Shown here piece after piece: positions 18,899 to 30,835 of a stretch of 64,000 bases of DNA. A program made the translations under genes and the position numbers. The stretch spans positions 682,001 to 746,000 of the forward strand of contig JAIXMQ010000008.1 of the NCBI GenBank assembly GCA_025716855.1, read 5' to 3'. This DNA is from Pilaira anomala. Taxonomy: Eukaryota > Mucoromycota > Mucoromycetes > Mucorales > Mucoraceae. Every line of letters starts with the position of its first letter. Positions within the stretch are counted from its first letter, which is position 1. The notes beneath the pieces are model-generated. The model saw nothing but the letters and a program-made list of their open reading frames with translations, ran no database searches and was not told the DNA's origin.

Positions 18899-21548
18899 GG
18901 TTTATGTCGTATATATGTTATGCTAACTAAAAAAAAAAAAAAAGAAAAGAAAAACAAAAAGTATACAAAGTTGAGATAAAAAAAAAAATTAGTTTGCGCT
19001 GACGTACTTTGAATCCTCATCATTGAAGAATTGGGAATATTCTCATTCATGAAACGTTAATTTTTATAAAGTTTATATCGACATGATGGTATAAAAAAGA
19101 AATCCTTTTAATGATATGAATATAATTCAAAAGTAAAACTAATTGAATATCTTACTAAAAACAGTTTATACCATAACTTTTTTTTTTTTTTTTTAACAGT
19201 GCTTTTAACAATAACATGTCACATGATTTGTGTCCTTTGTGAACAACAGATTTTAGAATTATTTAATCGACACTTTTTTTCTTTTTTTTTTTTTCAATAA
19301 CAAAACGCGAATTACATTGTCTGTAACCTTTTAATCTCGTATTTGATTACCTTTGTTATTCTGATAGGATATTGTACCAAAAAATGAATAATTTTGAAAC
19401 TTGCATAATACACTTTGGTCTCTGTCTTACAAAGATATAGTTACTCGGATGTTCACTCCATGCGACGATACTGGAAACTCAAGCTCTATTGTTTCAATAC
19501 CATGCTAGGTCTGTGACGCCCTTAGATGTTCTAGGTTGCTATTGATACAGTCAGAAAAAAGGAGGTTTTTTTTTTTTTTTTTTTTCTTTGATGATTATGT
19601 TATCTCTTTATTACTTTTAATGAATAACCACACTCAATGACAGCTTCACCAGGTTTGATTTCGAAGTCCGTGATCTCTATATCACTCCCGAATAATTCCC
19701 AAAGAAGAACTTCAAACAGTTTTTCCATAGGCATTGATTTCAAAACCTCATGGGCCCTTTAATTCCGTAGATTTTTTTTTTTTTTTTTTTTTTTTTGGAT
19801 AGTGATGACTTTCTTCTCGCTGCTCCTGTTCCTTCTTCAGGTATTTTTTTGGGGTTGTTACACCGCATGAATGCTAAGGTTGAGTCTCTTGCTAGCTCTT
19901 TCTCAAAGATGGTGCTGAATGGAAGGGCTGTCCAAAAAAAAAAAATGACTCTGTGGAAGAATGCATGAAAAATCTTTGAACTCTCTGGGTTTAACACAAC
20001 CATGTCTGGTTATTTCCTGTACAATCTTGTTGTCCTTTTTTTTTTCAAGTAGGCTCATTTTAGTAAGAAGTAACTACTCAGCTTACTATTTCCAGAGTTG
20101 AAGCAATTGATCCAAGCATGTAATTCAATTTTTTTTTTTAAAAGTAATATCAGACTGTAGACCCAGTTTCTTTGAAGTTGACTTTTTATTTTTTATTTAG
20201 CCTTTATGTGTTGTAAGAGTGGGATAATGATTTTGCATATTGATTCTCTTACATGTGATCGTGCCATATTTTCACAGAACACTTTAAATATTTCTACTGT
20301 TCTTGTAACCCACTCATTTGATTAGTAGAGGTCGTATAATAACATGTTATATCTCGTGCGATTGAGATTCGTACTACAGTGGTGTAATAGACCTACTAAT
20401 AACCAGCCTACACAACAACAAGAGATCATTATTGATCATTAGATATCCGCTGGTTCGATTAAAGTTACTTTATTGTTATTGTTTACTTGGTAATCTTTTT
20501 TTTTTGTTGGTCGGTTTCTTTGGCAATTTGGGGTTTTCCCATCAGGGTATTGACGCTTCCGTTTTTTTTTTTTTTTAATTATTAAACTGATACTGGGGCT
20601 GTTCACGGTAATAAAACTGGCGAGGCGTATATGTAAATGCTCCGGATCCGCTGTTATTATACCCATTAATGAAGAACCTGTTTGTGATGATGCCGGTTTA
20701 AATAATGATCCGTAACATAATGAAAATGATGACGTTACTTATGGGGGTAACTATAGTTTTGAATCTTCCTGAGAAGTGCTGGAGCCGGGTCGAATCAAAC
20801 CTAACTGATTTAGCGTTCGCTTCAACTTAAATTATTAAATTGCTTGAACCTTTGTCCATTCTATTCTTTTAATAGGTAAGCTCGCTCGACAAACTACAGG
20901 TGGCTTTTAATCACACATTTATATATTTGAGGTTTATTTCCTTGTATGGAGATTGCTATACAGGTAGCTTTATCGAATAAAGTTTTACTTAAGACAATAC
21001 CTGCCTTAGAAAAATTCAATGTATTCTCCCAAAATGGAGATAGGTATTCTCATTTTCCGCCAATTAACAATGTATATCTAGTAAAAAAAAATTTTTTAAA
21101 TGATTTGTATTATAAAATCCTTTTCCTGTTGATAAATCTCTTGCTGGGCTGTCATCAAATTTACTACAGACTTGAATTTAATAGCTCTAGGTTTTTTTTT
21201 TTTCTTTATTACCTTTGATATTTCTTGCAGACTAATAGTTAGTATAATTTCTATAGACTAATTTGATGCATTCACTATCACTTTTATCTGCTCCAAAAGG
21301 TGTAAAATGCAATCTTCTCGACAGTTTTTCTGAGCAGGTTCATTTCCAGGAACGGGCACAGCGCTCATTCAAAATTGCACAATACGTCACAGGACAGAAA
21401 AAAGTTCTCCAAAAAATAAAGTATACACAAAAGTGAGTATATTTCACGTGCCAGTTATAGAGAGTATGGCGGTATAAAATAAATAAATAAATAAAATCTA
21501 TTTTTTTTTCTCTCTCTTTTTCTTTTTTTTTTTTAAAAAAAAACAACA
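18899..21548. other. 2.6-kb region without a clear gene; relic coding pieces
   Basis: AT-rich with repeated T runs. Short minus-strand coding pieces lie at 19605-20666 (listed separately). The plus ORF at 20946-21218 has no supporting features. No intact gene or RNA gene is visible. Confidence 0.5.
19605..20666 (-). pseudogene. relic of an unidentified gene, possibly mobile-element derived
   Basis: Three minus-strand segments read as protein. 20666-20439 has DPEHLHIRLASFI then a basic Lys/Arg block. 20003-19800 has WTALPFSTIFEKELARDST and a basic tail. 19760-19605 has PMEKLFEVLLWELFGSDIEI and ITDFEIKPGEAVIECGYSLK before a stop. Stops, frameshifts and A runs separate them. I do not recognise the family. 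The last segment is the best preserved and could be a short C-terminal exon. Confidence 0.3.
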
Positions 21549-22046
21549 ATGGGAGACTTAGGTAAGCTTAGATAAACAAGGCACTGACGATTTTAATAAA
21601 TAAATAAAGTGAAAAAAGCCAATCAAATAGGAAGTTCACTTCAACGAGTGCCTATAGGATATTGGGCATTGATTCCAGTGATACTTCAAGCGATATTTCG
21701 TAAAAGAGGAGGATACCTTCAACGTAATTTAGTTTCACTTGTATGTTTAATGGTTTCAGCCATGTATGGTATGGCGGCATCCATTACATTACCTATCTTT
21801 GGTAAATCACACTTGATTAATTGGACAGTGGGTCGATTCCATAAGGCTATCAATCGTCAATTCTTGGGTATTGATGCTATTGTGGAAGGAGAAGAAAATT
21901 TGGCAAAACATGGTCAATCTGCCATCTATGTATGTAATCATCAAACTTTAATAGATATTATCTTTATGGGTTCCATCTTTCCCAAAAGTACTTCTGTCGT
22001 TTCAAAAAAAGCTATAAAGTATTACCCAATTCTAGGATGGTTCAGT

Positions 22047-22095
<49 letters not shown>

Positions 22096-22638
22096 AAAAG
22101 GGATTTAACTTTAAAAATTTTATCTTTATTTTTTTTTTTAAAAAGTGATCCTTAGTAAATCCATCTTTTTGGATCGTACAAATCGTGAAGGAGCTATTAA
22201 ACAAGCACGTCAAGCAGCCGAAGATATTCATCGTAAAAAGACCAGTGTATTTATTTTTCCAGAAGGTACTCGTAGTGGAGTTGATAAAGTGGATTTATTA
22301 CCATTTAAAAAAGGAGCTTTTTATATGGCAACACAAGCTAAAGTACCTATTATTCCCATTGTCGTTGCAAATTATAAAGAAATTTATGATCCAAAAAAGA
22401 AACATTTTGGTCACGGCACGATCAAGATCCGAAGTAAGTTTTTTATTACTCCTTTTTTTTTCTTCTGTAAACTAAGCATCGGCTAATTATTTCTCAAGTT
22501 TTGCCTGCCATTGAAACAAAGGATATTGATGAAGATTCGGCTTCTATTGATAAATTATCAAACCAAGTTAGAGATCAAATGTTAACAACTCTTTTAGAAA
22601 TTTCAAAACTTCCTGCAGAAGATCAAAAAACAAAATAA
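21549..22638 (+). CDS. 1-acyl-sn-glycerol-3-phosphate acyltransferase (LPAAT, PlsC family)
   Basis: Exons 21549..21561, 21610..22044, 22146..22433 and 22499..22638 give 291 aa. The enzyme would acylate lysophosphatidic acid to phosphatidic acid at the ER in glycerolipid synthesis. Visible motifs are NHQTLID (the NHxxxxD acyltransferase motif), KKAIKYYPILGWF, FLDRTNR (motif II), FPEGTRS (motif III) and VPIIPIVVANY (motif IV). A hydrophobic N-terminus with two likely membrane segments (about residues 17-30 and 40-65) precedes the catalytic block. The tiny 13-nt first exon (MGDL) supplies the only good ATG; without it the next frame would start at GTG. Intron 2 starts GTAAG and runs straight into a GT microsatellite. 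Confidence 0.92.
22047..22093. repeat. (GT)n microsatellite directly at a splice donor
   Basis: About 23 GT units follow the GTAAG donor of LPAAT intron 2. Confidence 0.9.
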
Positions 22639-23638
22639 ATAATAGATCAACAATTGGGGCGGATTCACAAATAAGGGATTGTATTACCGTCTTGTTAATG
22701 CAAAACATAAACCTTCGTTTCTTTTTGTATGATATATAAATAATATCAATCATGGCATTATATTAATAATTTTAAATGATGAAAATTCGGATTGACATAT
22801 GATAAAGACCTGATTCGTAAAAGTGATTATATGAAAGTATATGTGATTATACGTGATTGATATTAACGTGAAAAAAAAACTGTTATTTTTACTTTTGTGA
22901 GATTTACTTATTAGCTCTATAACCTCCTGTCAGTAATATTTGACAGGCCAAATGTACAATATAATGCTCTCTCTTTTTATTATTTCTATCGTTATAATTT
23001 AATGTATACCGAACCGGGTGCCCTGACTGGGTTTTTAGGTTTTTTTTTTGGGGGGGGGAATCTTATCTTCCGCAGCATAAAGCCGTATACAAAGCTTGAT
23101 TATACAAAAAGCATATTCAGAATATTTACCTTTTATATTCTTTACCAAGGGATAAAATAGTAAAGAGAGAGAGAAAAGAGTAACACGGAATTAATGATAT
23201 TCTGTTATGTAATTATAGGCAATTATTTTTCCTAATAAAGTAAAAAAAAAAAAAAAACTGTTTTGCCCCTTAGAATTATATCTCTCCTTTGCTCTTAAAG
23301 AAGAAGAAAGAAAAAAAAAATTACTGTGCAGTTCAAATTTGAATTTCTCTTTCAATTTGTCAAAAAGAGAGAGAATTAACTATAATAGTGCTTAATGGTC
23401 TTTTAAATTTTAATAATCAGTGTACGCGTTTATTGGATAGCTTGGTTGTAATATAAAAAAAGATCGTTTTTTTTATTAAAAAGGGATCTACAAACAAAAA
23501 CAAGAAGAAAAAAAAAAAAAAAAAAAAAGAGGCTTTTTTAGGTTGTTTATATTTTCACTCCTTCTTTCTCTCTTTTTCTTTTCTCTCTCTCTCTCTCTCT
23601 CTCTCTCGCTCTCTTTTATATTTTTATCTCTTTTTATC
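22639..23638. other. 1-kb intergenic region
   Basis: AT-rich, with a G run at 23051-23058 and a CT microsatellite (about 23584-23607) just upstream of the next gene. I see no gene. Confidence 0.5.
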
Positions 23639-25092
23639 ATGTCAAGTCTACTGGATACACATCGTTGGCGAAGAATGGGCTGGCCCCGGATTGCAATGTA
23701 TATTGTATTTATTTTATTCATAGTTCATCTCATGAATTCCTTTCTCATCTCTCCCACTACGACACATATAACCAACACCACCAACACCAACACCAACACC
23801 ACCACCACCACCACCACCACAACAACAACAACAACCACAGAAAATTTACAAGAATTCGTACTTGATTTCCCTTGGTATAAAGCCCAAGGACATCCAAGAC
23901 TGGATAGTTTACAAGATCCAAAATATACTACAACCGGATTAAGTACAACGGAAAGAATGAAATTAACAACGGATCAAGTGCTAAAGGCAAGAGAATTAGC
24001 ACAAGCCCAATTTAAATACATTGAAGGTATTCCAGGATCCATTTTTGATCGAAACACACGTACCGCCAATCAATTTCGTTCCTTGGTCAATTGTTGGACA
24101 ACCGGACAATGGATACAAGTACCTTCACGTCAAAGTCTTTTACCTCATTTTCAAGACCCATTGTATGGTTCCTGTGATCGCAAGTATTATAAAAAGAATA
24201 GTAAAGGTCAAAGAGAGGCTGTAAAGTATATTTGGAGATCAGATTGTGATCCAAATATCGATTTGGATGGTGAGAATTGGTGTAGAGTTTTGAATGGAAG
24301 ACATCTTTTACTTGTGGGTGATTTAGTACAGTATCAGTTACATGAATTATTTTTAGATGCTTTGAGAGATGGACCTACTGTCTGTTTTGGTGAACTCAAT
24401 TGTAAAGGTAAAAAAAAAAAAAAAAAAAAAAAATAACGACCATAACCATCATCATCATCATCATCATCATAACCTTCTCCTCCTCCTTCTCAGAGCACAC
24501 ATTATGTACAGCACCTTTTGTAGATACGCGACTAAGATATCTTCGAAACGATCTCCTTTCTACAAATAGAAAACCAGACACAAACCAGGGTCATCCAAAA
24601 GCTGATATAATCGAATGGCCATTTACGAGTGCCACTACTTTACGTAATTTCCCTATTTTGATCCTGAACCGAGCACCCGTGATTGAAAGTGATGAAGAAT
24701 TTATCAAGGGATTGATTGAGACATTACGTACGATAAGAAAGGCAAATCCAAGTTCATTAATTCTCTATCGATCCACGGGGATTGGACATCCATTTTGTGA
24801 TGATGCGACAGAACCCTTAGAAGCACCTTTAAGTGATCAAGAATTAAAGTCTTTGCCTTTTGGTTGGAGTGAGGTCTCACGTCGTAACGCGATTGCACGT
24901 GTGATTGTTGAAGCAGCAGGTGGTGTATTTATTGATTTGGCTGCCCTGACTGATTTGAGACCGGATGGACATGTAGGTGGTCAAGATTGTATGAGGTATT
25001 GTATGCCTGGACCATTGGATAGCTGGGCTCAAATATTGTATCAAGTCTTTTTAGGCTTAGAAGGACAATTGCCTTCTTCTGCCTCCGCTTAA
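23639..25092 (+). CDS. PC-esterase-like (TBL/CAS1-type) type II membrane protein, catalytic residues substituted
   Basis: Two exons (23639..24407, 24494..25092) give 455 aa. A short cytoplasmic N-terminus precedes a single membrane segment (about residues 18-37), then an Asn/Thr-rich stalk and a luminal domain. The domain has the PC-esterase layout: a first block LLLVGDLVQYQLHELF where active members have GDS, and a C-terminal GGQDCMRYCMPGPLDSW where active members have D-C-x-H-W-C-x-P-G. Both the catalytic Ser (Leu here) and His (Arg here) are replaced. Active relatives O-acetylate polysaccharides in the Golgi. This one may be a non-catalytic paralogue, or could use other residues. The ATG at 23639 is preferred over 23543 because the upstream frame is a translated CT repeat. 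Confidence 0.8.
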
Positions 25093-25251
25093 CGAAAAAA
25101 AAAAAAAAAAAAAAAAAAAAACACGTGTAAATAAAAAGTTTTTTTTTATTTTTATGTATCTAAAATATTTTTGATGTTATGAAAAAAAAAAAACAGGGGA
25201 ATTAATGTAGAGAAATTAAGTAATAAGTAAAATGTTTTCTTTCTTTTTTTT

Positions 25252-25911
25252 TTAAATCTTCTTGGTCTTGGGTTTAATTTTTTGAGTCTCCTTTTGTTGA
25301 TTCATTTTACGAGCAGCAGCTTTCTTGGCTTGATAGGTAATACGGTAAAAGTTAATGAATAAGACAAGGTAAGAAGATAAAAGAGCACAACCGAATAAAG
25401 CAGAAGTTTCAGTACCAGCACAACTTCCCATGTTGGGAAGATGAGGCCAGTAAGTATAAGCGAAATAAGTATAAGTACAGAAATAAATTACAACAAGATC
25501 GATAATGAATTGAGTAATTTGAAGTGTAGTCAAATACTTTTTCCACCAAATCTTGGCTCCAGCTGCAGTACGGAAATAATAATAGTACATAAATACATGA
25601 ACAGTCAAGTTAAGTGTAATAGGAACCCATGACTACAATTATTATACAGTTGTTGTTTAGTAAGATTTTTTTTTATATCCCCGAAATCCCGACAACAACA
25701 TCATTGCCCTGTCTTTTTTTTTTTTTTTTTCATGTGAAAATTACTTACAACTGAAGTTCTACCATTAAGTTGAGTGAAACAAAGGACCATGGTTAAAGAG
25801 TGATGATAATAATGAAGGAATTCTAACAGTAATAATAATAAAAGAACGTTAATATTCTACACCTTATATAACAAACAGGTACACAACTTCAAAACACATA
25901 AACAAATAAAC

Positions 25912-25942
<31 letters not shown>

Positions 25943-26518
25943 ACTTACCCAAATTCTTCTTTTTCAATACTAAAAAGATAGTATCAATAAGTTCCCAATA
26001 CTTTACGAGATAATTAAGATAATAAAGTAATTCTAAAGGTTGAGTCCAAGTATCATCAGCACAGATGGCAGACAATAAACCATGACGGTAAAAAATGGGG
26101 AAAATTTGTTCGACCATCAAGACAAGAAGGATGAAAGAAGCAGCAGTTAATAAAAAGTTGTGAATCATAAAAGGTACTTTAAGCTTGAAAGCAGGTACAT
26201 TGGTCATAAGGTAACGACCACCAAAGATGACAATGAAGTAAGTAATACAGGTCATGGTGACTACATTTTAAAAAGATGATGATGATGATGATGATGAGAA
26301 TTCAAAAATAAAAAATAAAAAACGCGTTTTCGAGTATATATATATATATATAAAAACTTACCTTCATTGACAGTAGAGAGAGGGGTAACAGAAGGAATAT
26401 ACTCAAACTTGGAAGCAGGTGTACCTACAATGGCTTCATATGCCTTTTCAAAATAAGGATAAAGTGGTAACCCGAAAGGTGTCTCGGGTGTAAAATGAAG
26501 ACTCTTTAAATGCTCCAT
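25252..26518 (-). CDS. ELO-family very-long-chain fatty acid elongase
   Basis: Four minus-strand exons (26518..26362, 26260..25949, 25822..25749, 25632..25252) give 307 aa, normal for ELO proteins. Signatures are the histidine box LHYYHHS split around an intron, KYWELIDTIFLVLKKKNL before it, NLTVHVFMYYYYF, and QITQFIIDL after it. About seven hydrophobic segments are visible. The enzyme condenses malonyl-CoA with acyl-CoA in the ER membrane. The C-terminus is Lys-rich (KKAAARKMNQ, ending PKTKKI), consistent with ER retention. Substrate chain length cannot be read from sequence. Confidence 0.93.
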
Positions 26519-27488
26519 TTGTATGTGTGTGTGTGTGTGTTTTTTTTGCAGAAAAAGAGAAGAAAAAAAAAAAAAAAAAGGGTAAAATGGTTTTGAAATG
26601 GGATGTCAGATTTTTATATGAAAATTTTTTTATGATTATAAAGTCAGAAAGCGGTAGGACCAAATAGTTTCCTGATTGATTCTTGGTCATAACAAATATT
26701 ATTATTTCTGTACAGTACTCCGTGTCGTGTCTTTTATTACATGTGCTTTTTTATTTTTATTTTTTTTTTTTTTTACAGCCCAATTATTCTTCAGTCAGCC
26801 ACACAACTAATGTTTAGTTGTTTTCCTCCTCCTCCCCTCCCGAAAACATTTTACGTCGTGCGACGTCCTTATTATAAATAATGTACTGTAGTATAGAATA
26901 ATCATTTGGCAGGTAGGACATAATATACATCAATTTACTTCCTAAATTGTTTATTATGTATACCTTTCGACGATCAAAAAATTACATTTCGGTAATAAGG
27001 AACACCAGCTCGTTTTTTTTTATATATATATATATTTTTGTATCACAATACATTACGTGTTTAAAAATATTCATGAAAATCAAGTATAATATAAATTTAT
27101 TATGAAATAAAAAAAGCACTTTTTTTTTTCGGTCTTATTTGTTCCGGTTTATTAGTTTTCTTTCATGAGAAAATCATGCTTAACGCCAGTTCTTGGGTTT
27201 GTGAAACAAATATAGACGTTTCTTTTTGATTTTGACATCAATTTCCTTTCTCTCTGAACAATCCTGGATAATTGTTATGAAACAAAGTAATTTTTTTTTT
27301 TATCAGAGAGAGAGCTTTGCCGTTGGTTTTGTTTTATATTCTAGGTATTTCGTCAGGGCAAAAACTCTTTTTTTTTTTTAACACCCCTCTCTCTTTTTTT
27401 CGATTCAGATCTGGTAAAAAAAAAAATGACGACAGAAATGTAACCATGGAGTTTCTATTTTACCATATTTTTAATTAATTTTCTCTAT

Positions 27489-27528
<40 letters not shown>

Positions 27529-28453
27529 GTACTTTTTTTATTTTTCTAAACTGTTTATTTTACTGCATCATAATAAACATGCAGGTACACTTTAAACAAT
27601 AAAAAGATCGTCAGAGAGAGGTGATTACGTTGTAAAAAAAAAGACACTTTCTCTCTCCCGTTTGATATCTACTCATCTTTACGGAGTAAATATAGTAAAT
27701 ATATAGTTCTACGGGTAAAAAATAGATTCTACATATCTCATTTTTATATATTAGAGAGATCTTTAAAAAATAAAAATAAAATAACAGTAATAGATTTTTT
27801 TTTTTTTAGCGGAATCTCTAATCATATTTCTTTCGTCGTACCGTACAAGCATAATCTGTGGTTACTATACCAAAATTCAACTCAGAATATTGTTGGCGTG
27901 TGTTAGTATAAATCAATACAAACCTGCCAAATTGTGTATCCTATTGCTGTCTGAATTCAGGGAAAGTCGGAACGATACTACACGCAACGATTTGTTTTAA
28001 ATATTTTTATTAACTAGACGATTCTAAAAAAAAAAAAATTATATTGTACATATATTTTCTCATTTTTTTTTTTTTTTTTTGGTGAGCCTGTTTCATCTTT
28101 TACCTAATATTGCTGACATTCCATCAATTCAGTGGTGTTCTTTCATTTTAGAATATTACAGTTGGCTCCAAAGTTATAAAAGTAATCCAAAGTTGCTTTT
28201 TAACTAGTTTACAAAAAAGCATTCCTTTTTTTTTCGGTTAATTGAAGTCACTGTAGTAAATCTTTTCTTTTCTATTCGCATAAATTCCTTTTATGCGAAT
28301 CTTTTAACACTCACAACAGACGCTGTGAGATAAATTTATTGCCAAAACTGTAATCCAAAACATAAAAGTCACGCGTTGTTCTTTGCGCATCACGTAATGC
28401 TCGTGTGGTGTGAGTCTAAATTTGTAAAATAAAACTTTGAGTTCAATCATGGT

Positions 28454-28484
<31 letters not shown>

Positions 28485-28794
28485 GGTTAAAAGTGTACAT
28501 ATATACACTCCACAAAAAGATCAGAACCATCTCATCTTTTTTTTACATTTTGAAAAAAAAAAAGCTTCTAATTGGATTGGTCCTGAAGAATAAAAAATAA
28601 TGACGATTAGTAGTAGTTTATTTCAAAACTTATAAAAAAAGAGTGAATGTAGACATGTGATTATAAATATGTATTTGTTAAATGGCTCTTTTTTTTTTTT
28701 TTTATTGTGAAAAATACGTTATTATGCTGCTTTACCCTATTTGGTAGGAACAAACAAAGGAGTGAAATGGAATTATCGTCATAGACTAGACTAA
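26519..28794. other. 2.3-kb intergenic region without a visible gene
   Basis: AT-rich with many T runs, a TG repeat just upstream of the elongase start, and a TC microsatellite near 27487-27522. Six-frame reading gives no coherent coding segment. Confidence 0.5.
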
Positions 28795-29625
28795 TTATTT
28801 CAAGATGATATCAGAATGAACAGAGAATTCACTATTATCTTTTGTAGAGGTCTTTGGGACAGCATGCAAGTACTTGAAGGTGTATTTATTCATTTTATGA
28901 TGATTGTATTTTGATGAGCAGAGACCTAATACGTTTTTCTTATCAGATCGAGCACCATGATGATCACCACCTCTTGTTCTGACCTTTCCATTTATTTCCG
29001 TACCAGGAGCAGCAGCAGCAGCAGCAGCAGGTGGTTTCATTAGAAGACCTTTCGTAGTCATCACCTTATAATACCCCTCACCATAATTATTATCTACAGT
29101 CTTCAAGCCTCGAAAACGTCTTAAACGAGAAAGTCGATTCGCTCTTCTACTATTTGATTTTGATACTTCTAAAAGATCAATATCATCCTCGTCATCTTCA
29201 TAATCATCATCATCATTTTCTTCTTCTTTTTGTATTGTTGATACATCTTTCCATTTATCTTTGTTTACCCAAACTGATGTTACTACTGTACGTTGTTTAG
29301 GTTGTAATTCAGCAGCATTCTTTTCTGTTACTTCCGAATACAGTACTTCCTTCTTTTCGAATTCGGTATTTAACCATTCATCGTCTTCTTCTAAAGGTAC
29401 TAGGATATGTCGGTTCTCGTCATCTTCTGTTACCTCTTTTCTTTGTAAAAGTTCCCAATTATCACCGTCTAACTGAGTCGCATGCACTGCGGAAGAAGAT
29501 AATAGAGTAGGAAATTCAATACTGTTATCAAGCCATTCTACGTATATTTCTACGTCGGATGAAGAATGATTGTTGACTTGCTCGGCAAATGCTATAGGAA
29601 AGTCTTGTTGTATACTGCTGGTCAT
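28795..29625 (-). CDS. orphan protein, tandem paralogue A
   Basis: Single-exon ORF of 276 aa from ATG at 29625. I recognise no domain. The N-terminal third holds conserved blocks shared with the paralogue at 30005-30835: DFPIAFAE, YVEWLDN, EFPTL, WELLQRKE, HILVPLE. Then come a Glu/Asp-rich stretch (about residues 145-165), an Arg-rich segment (RRANRLSRLRRFRGLKTVD), an Ala repeat and a basic C-terminus. It looks largely disordered. WELL resembles a W-x-x-L Atg8-binding motif, but that is speculation. The frame is open above 29625 but reads as low-complexity. Confidence 0.75.
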   Translation of the reverse strand: MTSSIQQDFPIAFAEQVNNHSSSDVEIYVEWLDNSIEFPTLLSSSAVHATQLDGDNWELLQRKEVTEDDENRHILVPLEEDDEWLNTEFEKKEVLYSEVTEKNAAELQPKQRTVVTSVWVNKDKWKDVSTIQKEEENDDDDYEDDEDDIDLLEVSKSNSRRANRLSRLRRFRGLKTVDNNYGEGYYKVMTTKGLLMKPPAAAAAAAPGTEINGKVRTRGGDHHGARSDKKNVLGLCSSKYNHHKMNKYTFKYLHAVPKTSTKDNSEFSVHSDIILK

Positions 29626-30004
29626 AATGTATATTATAGAATGAGAAATGTTGGTATTTACAAAAGATAAGAAAGGAGAGAGAGAAAAAAAAAAAAAAAA
29701 AAAAGAGGGTGTGACCATTAGCTATTTATCAACCATTGTTGACTGTCGTTCCTGGTTCACACCTCACTTACACGTCTTGTGATCAGTGACCTATTTATCT
29801 CTCACAATGCATAATTAAATACCAACTTGACCTTTTTTTTTTTTTATAGTAATATTTAAACAGTCTTTTTTATTTATTTATTTTATAAAGGCATTATTGT
29901 ATAAATATTATTTTACAGATGAATGGAAAGAGTGAATTAAAATACACGTTTAAATTGAGAGAGGGGGATGCTAAAAATGTAAAGGGGTATTTTTTTTTTT
30001 TTTT

Positions 30005-30835
30005 TTACTTGCTGGTAATTTTTGAAAGAGCAGAAAATTCACAGTTATCAGGTACCATTGCTTGTCTAAAAGCAGGACGTTGAGTATACTTGTAAGCGTA
30101 TTCCTTCACATTATGAGTAAATCTTGAAGAGTATCTGAGTACAGCTGGTTTGCTCAATATCTTTGAGTTATCAAAGATATCAAAGTATTTACTAATCATC
30201 ATTTGTTCTTCAATGTCCAAACAGGATGGTTTCTTTTCATAAGGAACCCACGTAATATTGGTATTACCGAACCGTGTGGTGGCTAATCGAACAATACCTT
30301 CCACATGAATATCTACAGTTCTCAAGTCATGAAGTTTGCGTCTGCTGGCCATTCTATTTGATCTTCTACTTTGAAGCTTTCTGTATGTGATTAATTCATC
30401 GCCTAAATCAGGTTGATCCTCTTCCAAGTCTACTTGGGTTTTGGGTTGTTCCTTTTTCTTGATATCGATATTTGGCCAAAGTGGTTGAATGATGCGTTTT
30501 GTTGGTTTTAATTCAGCATGTTTTTCAGCTACATTAGCATAGAGTTCTTTGGAGCCTGGAGTGCTAAGCTTGGACCAACAAGCATCGCCCTCAACAGGGA
30601 CAAGAGTATGTTCATCCTCCTCCTCATTCATTTCTTTTCGTTGAAGTAATTCCCAAGCACCACCCGTGAGATTATGATCATTGGTTGTGGATAAAGATGG
30701 AAATTCGGAATTGTTATCAAACCATTCAACGTAGAATACAGTATCATCGTTTACTTCATCAGAGGTCTCCTTAATTTCTGCAAATCCAACAGGAAAGTCT
30801 TCTTCTCGTTGGTTTAAAGCGGTAGTGGTTAACAT
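30005..30835 (-). CDS. orphan protein, tandem paralogue B
   Basis: Single-exon ORF, also exactly 276 aa, in tandem and same orientation as 28795-29625 with 379 nt between them. Shared blocks in the same order are DFPVGFAE, FYVEWFDNNSEFPSL, AWELLQRKEM, HTLVPVE, an ELYANVAEKHAELKP segment (ELQP in paralogue A), the Arg-rich RRSNRMASRRKLHDLRTVD, and a C-terminus ending NCEFSALSK (NSEFSVHS in A). The Asp/Glu run of A is reduced here. Function is unknown. The pair arose by local duplication followed by considerable divergence. Confidence 0.8.
   Translation of the reverse strand: MLTTTALNQREEDFPVGFAEIKETSDEVNDDTVFYVEWFDNNSEFPSLSTTNDHNLTGGAWELLQRKEMNEEEDEHTLVPVEGDACWSKLSTPGSKELYANVAEKHAELKPTKRIIQPLWPNIDIKKKEQPKTQVDLEEDQPDLGDELITYRKLQSRRSNRMASRRKLHDLRTVDIHVEGIVRLATTRFGNTNITWVPYEKKPSCLDIEEQMMISKYFDIFDNSKILSKPAVLRYSSRFTHNVKEYAYKYTQRPAFRQAMVPDNCEFSALSKITSK

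Noticed and set aside
20775..20810. GGGTCGAATC resembling a tRNA T loop
   Set aside because: No matching acceptor stem, anticodon arm or D arm upstream on either strand.
23543..23638. N-terminal extension of the PC-esterase-like protein from the ATG at 23543
   Set aside because: It would translate a CT microsatellite into Ser/Leu repeats; the ATG at 23639 gives a normal type II membrane start.
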